Part shown: piece by piece, positions 9,046-17,204 of the stretch
Numbering within the stretch: position 1 is the first letter of the stretch
How the letters are laid out: every line of letters begins with the position of its first letter
NCBI RefSeq assembly: GCF_013376105.1
Contig: NZ_JAAMFM010000003.1
Coordinates: 62,001 to 126,000, forward strand
From: Arthrobacter wenxiniae
GTDB taxonomy: Bacteria > Actinomycetota > Actinomycetes > Actinomycetales > Micrococcaceae
DNA length: 64,000 bases
Reading direction: 5' to 3'
Made by a program: the position numbers and the translations under genes
The notes under the pieces: model-generated
The model's database searches: none
What the model was told of the DNA's origin: nothing
What the model saw: only the letters and a program-made list of their open reading frames with translations

Positions 9046-10545
9046 GTGACCTTCATCTCGACCACCAAAGACGCTGACGTCGTTCTCATCGGAGGCGGCA
9101 TCATGAGCGCCACTTTGGGTGCAATGCTCAAGCAACTCGAACCGACCTGGAACATTGTGCTGTTTGAGCAGCTGGGGCAGCCGGGCCTTGAATCCTCCAG
9201 CCCGTGGAACAACGCCGGCACCGGCCACTCCGCGCTCTGCGAACTGAACTATTCGCCACAGGCCAAGGACGGCACCGTTGATCCGGCAAAGGCGCTGAAC
9301 ATCAACGAACAGTTCCAGCTCTCCCGCCAGTTCTGGGCCCACATGGTGGACAACGGCCTGGTCGGCTCCCCGAAGGGTTTCATCAACACCGTCCCGCACA
9401 TGAGCTTTGTCATTGGCGAAGCGCACCGGAAGTTCCTCAAGGCCCGGCACGCCGCGCTAAGCAGCAACCCGCTGTTCGCGTCCATGGAGTACTCCGAGGA
9501 CCCCGCCCAGATTGCCAAGTGGGCGCCCCTGGTCATGAAGGGACGCGACCCCCGGGAAAAGGTGACCGCCACGCGGGCCGCCGAGGGCACCGACGTCGAC
9601 TTTGGCGCCCTGACCCGCGAGCTCATCGGGTACATGGACGGCCACGGCGTCGAGGTCAACTACAACACCTCCGTCACCGACGTCGAACGCACTCCCGACG
9701 GCCAGTGGGACGTTTCCACCAAGCACCGCGCCTCCGGCGAACGCGGGCGCATCCAGGCCAGGTTTGTGTTCATCGGCAGCGGCGGCGGAGCCCTGCACCT
9801 GCTCCAAAAGTCGGGCATCCCCGAGGGCAAGGGCTTTGGCGGCTTCCCCGTTTCCGGCCAGTTCTTCCGCTGCACGGATGAAGAAATCGCGTCACGGCAC
9901 AGCGCCAAGGTCTACGGCCAGGCCTCCGTGGGCGCCCCGCCCATGTCCGTCCCGCACCTGGACACCCGGTACGTGGGCGGCAAGCGGTCCCTGCTCTTCG
10001 GCCCGTACGGCGGCTTCTCCACGAAGTACCTGAAGACAGGCAGCTACCTTGACCTGCCCGGCTCCATCCGGCCCGGCAACATCATCCCGATGCTCGCCGT
10101 CGGCAAGGACAACCTGGACCTGGTGAAGTACCTGGTCAGCGAGGTCACCAAGTCCCACGCCGGCAAGGTGGAGGCGCTCCACGAGTACTTCCCCGGCGCC
10201 GACGGCAAGGACTGGGAACTCATTACCGCCGGGCAGCGCGTGCAGATCATCAAGAAGGACGCGAAGAAGGGCGGCATCCTGCAGTTCGGCACCGAGGTCA
10301 TCACCTCCGCCGACGGCACCATCTCCGCCCTGCTCGGCGCCTCCCCCGGCGCGTCCACGGCCGTGCCGATCATGCTGCAGCTGCTCCAGCGCTGCTTCCC
10401 GCGCAAGTTCAAGCTGGAATGGCAGGATTCGCTGCGCGGCATGATGCCCACCTACGGCACCAAGCTCAACGAGAACCCGGAACTGTTTGAGAAGACCCTC
10501 GCCTCAACGGCTCAATCCCTGCAGCTGCAGGACGCGGCCCTCTAG
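9046..10545 (+). CDS. mqo: Malate:quinone oxidoreductase
   Basis: FAD-dependent membrane-peripheral enzyme oxidising malate to oxaloacetate and passing electrons to quinone. 499 residues. Dinucleotide-binding motif [14 protein letters not shown] near the start, then [24 protein letters not shown], and [20 protein letters not shown], all typical of Mqo. GTG at 9046 is preceded by GGAG at 6 bases; an upstream TTG at 9040 would abut that GGAG and is unlikely. Monocistronic by spacing. Confidence 0.95.
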   Translation: MTFISTTKDADVVLIGGGIMSATLGAMLKQLEPTWNIVLFEQLGQPGLESSSPWNNAGTGHSALCELNYSPQAKDGTVDPAKALNINEQFQLSRQFWAHMVDNGLVGSPKGFINTVPHMSFVIGEAHRKFLKARHAALSSNPLFASMEYSEDPAQIAKWAPLVMKGRDPREKVTATRAAEGTDVDFGALTRELIGYMDGHGVEVNYNTSVTDVERTPDGQWDVSTKHRASGERGRIQARFVFIGSGGGALHLLQKSGIPEGKGFGGFPVSGQFFRCTDEEIASRHSAKVYGQASVGAPPMSVPHLDTRYVGGKRSLLFGPYGGFSTKYLKTGSYLDLPGSIRPGNIIPMLAVGKDNLDLVKYLVSEVTKSHAGKVEALHEYFPGADGKDWELITAGQRVQIIKKDAKKGGILQFGTEVITSADGTISALLGASPGASTAVPIMLQLLQRCFPRKFKLEWQDSLRGMMPTYGTKLNENPELFEKTLASTAQSLQLQDAAL

Positions 10546-10635
10546 CTTCCTGCCCGGCAGAACCGGCAGAACCCGCAGGACCTGCAGGACCCGCACGGCC
10601 CAACGGAACCGGCATAACGCAGTGGGAGTGTATTG

Positions 10636-13600
10636 ATGTTTCGTTTGGCACGGATGTCCCTGGGCAACCGGGCGTTGATCGCCTTGATCACCATCTTCGG
10701 GGTGGTGTTCGGCGTCATCACGCTCGGCTCGCTCAAGCAGGAGCTGATCCCCTCCATCGAGTTCCCGCAGATCACGGTGGTCTCCTCCATGCCCGGCGCC
10801 TCGCCGGAGGTGGTGGACAAGCAGGTCGGCGCCCCGCTGGAGGCCGCGCTCAACGGCGTCGAAGGCCTGGAGACGAGCACGTCCACCTCGCGCAGCGGCG
10901 TCTCCACGATCAACCTGTCCTTTGCCTACGGCACCAACCTTGACCGCGCCCGGAACCAGATTGACCGGGCCATTTCCAACCTCGCCCCGAGCCTGCCCGA
11001 CGGTGTCCAACCGCAGCCCATTGCCGGCAGCATCGCCGATTTCCCCATCGTCTTCCTGGCTGTTTCCTCCGACCAGGGCCTGTCCGCGCTGAACACCAGC
11101 CTCCAGGGGACCGCGGTGCCGGCACTGCTGAAGATCGACGGCGTCCGCAGCGCCGACATTACCGGCGCCAACTCCCAGCACATCGCCATCGTCCCGGACG
11201 CGGCCAGGATGGCTGCCGCCGGAGTCAACGCCGTCACCATCACGAATGCCCTCAAGAACAACGGCACGCTGGTCCCTGTCGGCTCCCTGAACGACAACGG
11301 GCTGACGCTGCCCATCCAGGCCGGCAGTCCCGTTGACTCGCTTGACGCGATCAAGGCCCTGCCGCTGTCCGGCGGCAAGGACCATGCCGCCCCGACCATC
11401 GGCTCGGTGGCCAGCGTTGCCCTGGCGGACGATCCCACCACCTCCATCACGCGCACCGACGGCAAACCCACGCTGGCGCTCTCCATCACCAAGACCCCCG
11501 CCGCGGATACCGTGACGCTGTCCCACGCGATCAGCGCCTCGCTGCCGCAGATCCAGGCCTCCCTGGGCCACAACACCAGGTTCACCACCGTCCTGGACCA
11601 GGCGCCGTTCATTGAAAAGTCCATCCACGACCTCACGCAGGAGGGCCTGCTGGGACTTGGCTTCGCCGTCGTGGTGATCCTGGTGTTCCTGCTTTCGGTC
11701 CGCTCCACCCTGGTCACGGCCATCTCCATCCCGCTGTCCCTGCTGGTGACATTCATCGGGCTGTGGGCCACCGGGTATTCGCTGAACATCCTGACGCTGG
11801 GCGCGCTGACCATTGCCATCGGCCGGGTGGTGGACGACTCCATTGTGGTCATTGAAAACATCAAGCGGCACATGAGCTACGGCGAGGACAAGCTGGCGGC
11901 CATCCTCTCCGCCATCCGCGAGGTGGCCGGGGCCGTGACCGCGTCCACGCTGACCACGGTGGCTGTGTTCCTGCCCATCGCCTTTGTGGGCAGCCTGGCC
12001 GGGGAGCTGTTCCGGCCGTTCGCGCTCACCGTGACCTTCGCGCTGGTGGCCTCGCTGCTGGTCTCGCTGACCATCGTGCCGGTGCTCGCGTATTGGTTCC
12101 TGAAGTCCCCCTCCCCGTCGGGCGCCGCGTCGGGCGACAGGGATGGCACCCCGTCCGGATCCCGGGACGACGCCGGAACGGCCTTGGGCGGGCAGGCGCT
12201 GCTGCGCGCAGTGGAAGGGAAGGAGCGCTCGTCCTGGCTGCAGCGCGGCTACCTTCCCGTGCTCGCCAAGACCCAAAAGCACCCCGTGTACACGCTGCTG
12301 GCCGGCGTCATCGTCCTTGGGGCCACGCTGGCCATGACGCCTCTGCTGCCCACCAACCTGCTGGGCGACACCGGGCAAAACAGCCTGACCGTCACCCAGA
12401 AAATGCCCGCGGGCACCAGCCTGGACGTCACGGACGCGGCAGCAAAAAAGGTGGAGGCCGCGCTGGCCCGCATTGACGGGATCCAGGACGTGCAGGTCAC
12501 CGTCGGAAACAGCTCCGGCGGCTTCTCCGCGCTGCGGTCCTCCGGCGCGTCCAGCGCCACGTTCCAGGTCATCACCGATCCCAACGCGGACCAGGTGGCG
12601 CTGCAGGACACCGTCCGCGACGCGGTGGCCCAGGTCAAGGACGCCGGGACCATTGCCCTGGGGTCATCCGGCGGCGGCTTCGGCACCTCAAGCTCCGTGG
12701 ACGTCACGGTGAAGGCGGGCACCGGCGTCGCGCTTCAGGACGCCTCAGACGCATTGGTGAAGGCCATGACCGGCCTGCCGGGGGCGCAGTCGGTTGCAAG
12801 CAACCTCTCCGGGGCACAGCCGGTGGTGCAGGTCAGTGTGGACCGGGCCAAGGCCGTTGCGGCGGGGCTCGACGAATCGCAGATCACCGGCCTGCTCGCG
12901 GCCACCGTCAGCCCCCTGCCGGGCGGGACGGTGCGCATCGACACCACCGATTACAAGGTCCAGGTGGGTGTCGGGCGGACGTTCGACTCGGTCGCCGCCC
13001 TCGCCGCGGCCCGGATTCCCACCCCGGCCGGCCCCGTGCCGCTGAGTGCCTTCGCCACGGTGAAGCAGGTGGACACGCCCCTGACCATCACCTCCTCCAA
13101 CGGGCAGCGGACGGCCACCGTTTCCGTCACGCCGGATGCCAACTCGCTGGGCACGCTGAGCGCCGAGGTGCAAAGGAAGATCGATTCCGTGAAGCTGCCG
13201 CCCGGCGCCGTTGCCACGATCGGCGGGGCGGCAACACAGCAGGCGGATTCGTTCCGGCAGCTGGGCCTGGCCATGCTGGCGGCCATCGCCATTGTGTACG
13301 TGATCATGGTGGCCACGTTCAAGTCGCTCATCCAGCCGCTGATCCTGCTGGTCTCCATCCCGTTTGCGGCGACGGGCGCCATCGCGCTGCTCCTCATCAC
13401 GCGCGTGCCGCTGGGGCTGGCGTCGCTGATTGGCATGTTGATGCTGGTGGGCATTGTGGTCACGAATGCCATTGTGCTCATTGACCTGATCAACCAGTAC
13501 CGGCGCCCCTCCGGCGATCGGCCGGCCATGAACGTGGCGGACGCCATTGAACACGGCGCCCGGCAGCGCCTGCGCCCGATCCTGATGACGGCGCTGGCCA

Positions 13601-13899
13601 CCATTTTCGCCCTGACGCCGATGGCCCTGGGCGTGACGGGCGGCGGCGGGTTCATCTCGCAGCCGCTGGCAATCGTGGTGGTGGGCGGGCTGGTGTCCTC
13701 CACGCTGCTGACGCTGGTGCTGGTGCCCGTGCTGTACCGGCTGGTGGAGGGCCGCAAGGAACGGCGCGCCCTCCTGAAGGCGCTCCAGGTGGTGCACCGG
13801 CCGGCGCCGCCAGGGGGTTCCGGCACCCCCGGACCTGAGTACCGGGACTGGACCACGGGCGCCATCCCGAAGGTCCGCGGCCGCCGCGCCGCGGACTGA
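10636..13899 (+). CDS. RND-family efflux transporter (AcrB/HAE-1-like)
   Basis: Inner-membrane proton-driven pump of the AcrB/MdtB superfamily, 1087 residues. Cytoplasmic N-term MFRLARMSLGNRALIALITIF (TM1), porter loop with SMPGASPEVVDKQVG, then the TM2-TM6 block with GRVVDDSIVVIENIKRHM, where the paired acidic residues are the family proton-relay position. A Gly/Ser/Asp-rich loop of about 60 residues sits near residue 500, and the second half repeats the plan. The ATG at 10636 has GGGAG 7 bases upstream. No periplasmic adaptor or outer-membrane gene is adjacent, as usual for Gram-positive RND proteins. Substrate unknown. Confidence 0.9.
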   Translation: MFRLARMSLGNRALIALITIFGVVFGVITLGSLKQELIPSIEFPQITVVSSMPGASPEVVDKQVGAPLEAALNGVEGLETSTSTSRSGVSTINLSFAYGTNLDRARNQIDRAISNLAPSLPDGVQPQPIAGSIADFPIVFLAVSSDQGLSALNTSLQGTAVPALLKIDGVRSADITGANSQHIAIVPDAARMAAAGVNAVTITNALKNNGTLVPVGSLNDNGLTLPIQAGSPVDSLDAIKALPLSGGKDHAAPTIGSVASVALADDPTTSITRTDGKPTLALSITKTPAADTVTLSHAISASLPQIQASLGHNTRFTTVLDQAPFIEKSIHDLTQEGLLGLGFAVVVILVFLLSVRSTLVTAISIPLSLLVTFIGLWATGYSLNILTLGALTIAIGRVVDDSIVVIENIKRHMSYGEDKLAAILSAIREVAGAVTASTLTTVAVFLPIAFVGSLAGELFRPFALTVTFALVASLLVSLTIVPVLAYWFLKSPSPSGAASGDRDGTPSGSRDDAGTALGGQALLRAVEGKERSSWLQRGYLPVLAKTQKHPVYTLLAGVIVLGATLAMTPLLPTNLLGDTGQNSLTVTQKMPAGTSLDVTDAAAKKVEAALARIDGIQDVQVTVGNSSGGFSALRSSGASSATFQVITDPNADQVALQDTVRDAVAQVKDAGTIALGSSGGGFGTSSSVDVTVKAGTGVALQDASDALVKAMTGLPGAQSVASNLSGAQPVVQVSVDRAKAVAAGLDESQITGLLAATVSPLPGGTVRIDTTDYKVQVGVGRTFDSVAALAAARIPTPAGPVPLSAFATVKQVDTPLTITSSNGQRTATVSVTPDANSLGTLSAEVQRKIDSVKLPPGAVATIGGAATQQADSFRQLGLAMLAAIAIVYVIMVATFKSLIQPLILLVSIPFAATGAIALLLITRVPLGLASLIGMLMLVGIVVTNAIVLIDLINQYRRPSGDRPAMNVADAIEHGARQRLRPILMTALATIFALTPMALGVTGGGGFISQPLAIVVVGGLVSSTLLTLVLVPVLYRLVEGRKERRALLKALQVVHRPAPPGGSGTPGPEYRDWTTGAIPKVRGRRAAD

Positions 13900-13915
13900 C
13901 CCCGCCCATTCAACT

Positions 13916-13967
13916 GTGACGCACCTGTTGCTGTTTTCACGCCTGTTGTCAGCAACAGGTGCGTCAC
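13916..13967. terminator. 18-bp inverted repeat behind the RND gene
   Basis: Perfect arms GTGACGCACCTGTTGCTG (13916-13933) and its complement (13950-13967) with a 16-base loop. It starts 16 bases after the RND stop. No T-tract. Either a terminator of the T-poor type or a copy of a dispersed palindrome; only one copy is seen here. Confidence 0.6.
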
Positions 13968-14034
13968 TGGTGGGGTGGTGCGCCGAGTGCGGATGACTTA
14001 AGCGGGGGCGGTGCATAGTGGCCATGATGGAGGC

Positions 14035-14202
14035 ATGCTCCCGCTCACCCGCTTTCCCCAATCCCTTCATGGCGGCCCGTTTACCGTTGCTGAAGCGCCC
14101 GAGTCCGATACCAGCCATGCGATGCTCCGGCACGCCCGGGTCCTCAAGCCAAGCCGCGGCATAAAGTCCTTGAGGAACGACGCCGATGTTCCCCTTGCGC
14201 TC
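14035..14202 (+). pseudogene. Possible N-terminal remnant of an AbiEi/DUF559-like protein
   Basis: About 56 codons from ATG 14035 read MLPLTRFPQSLHGGPFTV, then LRHARVLKPSRGIKSLR. In layout this recalls the winged-helix N-terminus of actinobacterial AbiEi-type or DUF559-linked proteins (PFTVAEA..., ...RH..L..PSRGIR). After about residue 56 the similarity stops and only low-complexity sequence follows, with no nuclease or transferase domain. The family link is recognition by eye and weak; an unrelated short ORF is possible. Confidence 0.3.
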
Positions 14203-14582
14203 CCCGCCCCGGTTCCCCTGGCACCCGGCGTTGAGAGGACGCCCGCTCATTCCTTTCCGGCGGCTGGACGCAAGTGCGTCACCGTTGCGGAGGGGAGCCG
14301 GGGAGGGTGGCGCCGCTGGTCAGCTCCACCAGCACCAGAAATCCGACCACGGCGGCCGCCGTGGGCCCGGCCCGCAACCCCGGCGAGGCCTGACGGGCTT
14401 GACTTGGATCCACGAATTACCTCCCGGCCGGATTGTGACGTCGCCTACAGTGTCGCTTGGTGAGCATCCTAGTACGCGCCGGTAACCCGCCCTCCACGGC
14501 GCGCAGGACCGGCCGGGAACCGGCCCCGGGCACGGGGGAGAGGCGCCCGAACCGTCCGGGAACATTTTGCCCTCCCCCCGGG
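14203..14582. other. Non-coding stretch before the monooxygenase promoter
   Basis: About 380 bases with no supportable gene on either strand. Frames through it are Pro/Arg/Gly low-complexity. No repeat or hairpin stands out. Confidence 0.4.
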
Positions 14583-14616
14583 TTGGACCGTATATTAGAT
14601 GCAAACGTATATATCT
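14583..14616 (+). promoter_or_regulatory. Promoter with MarR-type operator candidate
   Basis: A -35-like TTGGAC (14583-14588) is followed 17-19 bases on by CGTATA/TATATA. Lying across the spacer and -10 is an imperfect palindrome, 14597-14616, with ends AGAT...ATCT and centre ACGT (14 of 20 positions symmetric). The stretch is strikingly AT-rich for this genome. The downstream operon ends in a MarR regulator, so autorepression by occlusion is a reasonable inference. Confidence 0.55.
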
Positions 14617-14647
14617 CGACCACCGGCCGGGAGACGAAGGAGCAATC

Positions 14648-15778
14648 ATGCAGTTCGGAATTTTCAGTGTTGGCGACGTCACCATGGACCCCACCACGGG
14701 ACGCACCCCCACCGAACACGAGCGCCTGAAGGCCATCACCACCATCGCCAGGCACGCCGAGGACATCGGCATGGACGTCTTTGCCACGGGCGAGCACCAC
14801 AACCCGCCCTTCTACCCCAGCTCCCCCACCACCATCCTGGGCTATATTGCGGCGCAGACCGAGAAGATCATCCTCTCCACGACCACCACCCTGATCACCA
14901 CCAACGATCCCGTGAAGATCGCCGAGGACTTCGCCACCCTGCAGCACCTGGCCGAGGGCCGCGTGGACCTGGTCCTGGGCCGCGGCAACATGGGCGCCGT
15001 CTACCCGTGGTTTGGCAAGAACAACCAGGATTCGGTCGAGCTGACAGTGGAAAACTACGCGCTGCTGCGCCGCCTGTGGGATGAGGAAGTGGTGAACTGG
15101 GAGGGCAAGTTCCGCACGCCGCTGCGCGGATTCACCGCCACGCCCCGCCCGCTCGACGGCGTCGCCCCCTTTGTGTGGCACGGCGCCATCCGCACGCCCC
15201 AGGTCGCGGAGATCGCCGCCTACTACGGCGACGGCTTCTTTGCCAACAACATCTTCTGGCCCAAGGAGCACTACATCCAGCTGATCAACCTTTACCGGGA
15301 GCGCTACGCACACTACGGACATGGAACGCCGGAGCAGGCCATTGTGGGCCTGGGCGGGCAGTTCTTCATCCGCAAGAACTCGCAGGATGCCGTCAACGAG
15401 TTCCGCCCGTACTTCAACAACGCCCCCGTGTATGGCCACGGCCCGTCCATGGAGGACTTCACCTCGCAGACGCCGCTGACAGTCGGCAGCCCGCAGGAAA
15501 TGATTGAAAAGACACTGGCCTTTCGCGACTACTTCGGCGACTACCAGCGCCAGCTGTTCCTGGTGGACCACGCGGGCCTGCCGTTGAAGACAGTGCTGGA
15601 GCAGCTGGACCTCTTTGGTTCCGACGTGCTCCCCACGCTGCGCACGGAGTTTGCCAAGAACCGCCCGGCCAGCATCCCCGAGGCCCCCACGTTCGCCGCA
15701 CGCAAGGCGGCCAAGGAAGCCGGGGAGGCGGCCGGCGTCGGACAAGACGGCGCCGCGGCAGGCGCGGTGACGGCATGA
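14648..15778 (+). CDS. Luciferase-like FMN-dependent monooxygenase (CE1758-like)
   Basis: TIM-barrel LLM-class flavin oxidoreductase, 376 residues, cytosolic; needs reduced FMN from a partner reductase not found nearby. It starts MQFGIFSVGDVTMDPTTGRT, with DVFATGEHHNPPFYPSSPTT, ILSTTTTLITTNDPVKIAED and LVLGRGNMGAVYPWFG, close to the subgroup named after Corynebacterium CE1758. The C-terminal 30 residues are Ala/Gly-rich. The ATG at 14648 has AAGGAG 6 bases upstream. The stop overlaps the MarR start by 4 bases (ATGA). Substrate unknown. Confidence 0.88.
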   Translation: MQFGIFSVGDVTMDPTTGRTPTEHERLKAITTIARHAEDIGMDVFATGEHHNPPFYPSSPTTILGYIAAQTEKIILSTTTTLITTNDPVKIAEDFATLQHLAEGRVDLVLGRGNMGAVYPWFGKNNQDSVELTVENYALLRRLWDEEVVNWEGKFRTPLRGFTATPRPLDGVAPFVWHGAIRTPQVAEIAAYYGDGFFANNIFWPKEHYIQLINLYRERYAHYGHGTPEQAIVGLGGQFFIRKNSQDAVNEFRPYFNNAPVYGHGPSMEDFTSQTPLTVGSPQEMIEKTLAFRDYFGDYQRQLFLVDHAGLPLKTVLEQLDLFGSDVLPTLRTEFAKNRPASIPEAPTFAARKAAKEAGEAAGVGQDGAAAGAVTA

Positions 15779-16278
15779 CATCCGCCGCGGCCCACCGCCG
15801 GCTGGCCACGGAGGCCTGGGAATCGCTGCTGCGTTCGCAGGTGGCCGTCATGCGCGAACTTCACAAGGAACCCATTTTCAAGAAGGTGGGCAGCCGGGAG
15901 TATGACGTCCTGTTCAACCTCTCGCGCTGCCCCACCGGCTGGCTGCGCCTGAACGAGCTCAACGACAACGTCCTGCTGACCCAGCCAAGCATCTCCCGCC
16001 TCGTGGAACGGCTGGAGGCGCGCGGCCTGGTCCAGCGAAGGACACCCGACGACGACCGGCGGGGCGTGCTGATCGGCCTCACCGAGGCGGGCGCAGCGCT
16101 CCAAAAGGAGGTAGGCCGGGCGCATGTGCGCAACATCATGAACCTCATGGAGGAGGGCCTCAGCGACGCGGAAATGCAGACGCTGCTGGAGCTGACCGGC
16201 AAGCTGCGGGAGGCGGTGGCCGGGCGGGCGGCTGCCCCCGCCGACGAGGCGGCTACCCCAGCGACGTCAGCGACGTGA
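15775..16278 (+). CDS. MarR-family transcriptional regulator
   Basis: 167-residue winged-helix regulator. Helix-turn-helix and wing read LNDNVLLTQPSISRLVERLEARGLVQRR followed by DDDRRGVLIGLTEAG, the MarR signature. A C-terminal Ala/Pro tail is variable. Translationally coupled to the monooxygenase gene by ATGA. It probably represses its own operon through the palindrome at 14597-14616 and is released by an unknown small ligand. Its last 26 bases overlap the end of the convergent lipoprotein gene. Confidence 0.9.
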   Translation: MTSAAAHRRLATEAWESLLRSQVAVMRELHKEPIFKKVGSREYDVLFNLSRCPTGWLRLNELNDNVLLTQPSISRLVERLEARGLVQRRTPDDDRRGVLIGLTEAGAALQKEVGRAHVRNIMNLMEEGLSDAEMQTLLELTGKLREAVAGRAAAPADEAATPATSAT

Positions 16279-17098
16279 CCATCCTCTGCACGTTCAGGTA
16301 GCCGCTGGTGCGCATATAGGCCTGCGCGTCCGCGATGGTGGCGAAGGCACGCAGACCCGCCGATCCGTCCAGCGCGCTGGTGAACTGGAGGACGTCGCCG
16401 AACATGTAGATGCCGAGCGTGTCCGAGCGCACGGTGTTGTACACCAGGCAGGCCTTCCCGTCCGCACCGGCCGTCTGGTCGGTGATGCCGTACGAGGCGT
16501 AAAAGTGGGTCGCGCCCCGGATGACGCGGTACACGTAGCGCGGGGCCACCGCGGCCGCCGCTGTGTTGTTTGACGGGATTTGCAGCGGAATGCTGGCGAG
16601 GACGGTGTAGGGCCGCGCCGACTTTGGCTGGCAGGCCCCGCCCAGCCTCGACATGTGGGTTTGCAGGGTGGCCACAACGTCACCTTGGCTGTCGCGCACT
16701 TCCACGCGCAGGCCCTTGCCGGACTGGCCGGGCACCTGCTGCGTGATCCAGTCCGCGGGCAGGTCGAAGCTGACGGTCCTGCCGGGATCGGTATAGGTTT
16801 TCCACTGCGCGGCGGTTGGCTCGGCTGCGGGGCTGGCGGACGGGCTGCCCGAGGCGGGGCCCGCCGTGCCCGAGCCGGGGCCCGCCGTGCCCGCGGTGCC
16901 CGTGGTAACTGGGATGCCGGAACCTCCCGAGGACGACGGCGCGGGGCCGGTCTGGGTGGTGCCGCCCGCCTGCGGTGAGGGGGTCGCCGGGCTGATAGTC
17001 ACGCCGCAGGCTGCCAGTGACAGGGCCGCGGCGGCCGCGGCCGCCGCGCGCAGCATCCTTCGGGCCGTTGTCCGGGCGGTTTTGGTCCGACGTTGCAT
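16253..17098 (-). CDS. Secreted lipoprotein of unknown function
   Basis: 281 residues. MQRRTKTARTTARRMLR is a basic n-region, then an Ala-rich h-region ending LSLAAC, a lipobox. A Ser/Pro/Gly/Thr-rich linker (about residues 35-95) leads to a globular domain beginning WKTYTDPGRTVSFDLPADWI, with CQPKSARPYTVLASIPL and a C-terminal AFATIADAQAYMRTSGYLNV. Start 17098 is chosen for AGGGAG 6 bases upstream and the correct signal layout. No family recognised; the PADW stretch resembles surface domains seen in other actinobacterial lipoproteins. Confidence 0.8.
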   Translation of the reverse strand: MQRRTKTARTTARRMLRAAAAAAAALSLAACGVTISPATPSPQAGGTTQTGPAPSSSGGSGIPVTTGTAGTAGPGSGTAGPASGSPSASPAAEPTAAQWKTYTDPGRTVSFDLPADWITQQVPGQSGKGLRVEVRDSQGDVVATLQTHMSRLGGACQPKSARPYTVLASIPLQIPSNNTAAAAVAPRYVYRVIRGATHFYASYGITDQTAGADGKACLVYNTVRSDTLGIYMFGDVLQFTSALDGSAGLRAFATIADAQAYMRTSGYLNVQRMVTSLTSLG

Positions 17099-17204
17099 GG
17101 AAACTCCCTGGGCCGGAGCCGAGACTGTCTGTCCGGTTGCAGCCATGGTAGCCATCTGCGGCGGGTCCGCTCCGGCGACGCGCCGCAGAGATCCCGGCGC
17201 CGAT

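Noticed and set aside
10504-12378. 624-codon leftward frame opposite the RND gene
   Set aside because: Low-complexity Gln/Arg/Gly/His reading antisense to a clear transporter; no signal or domain.
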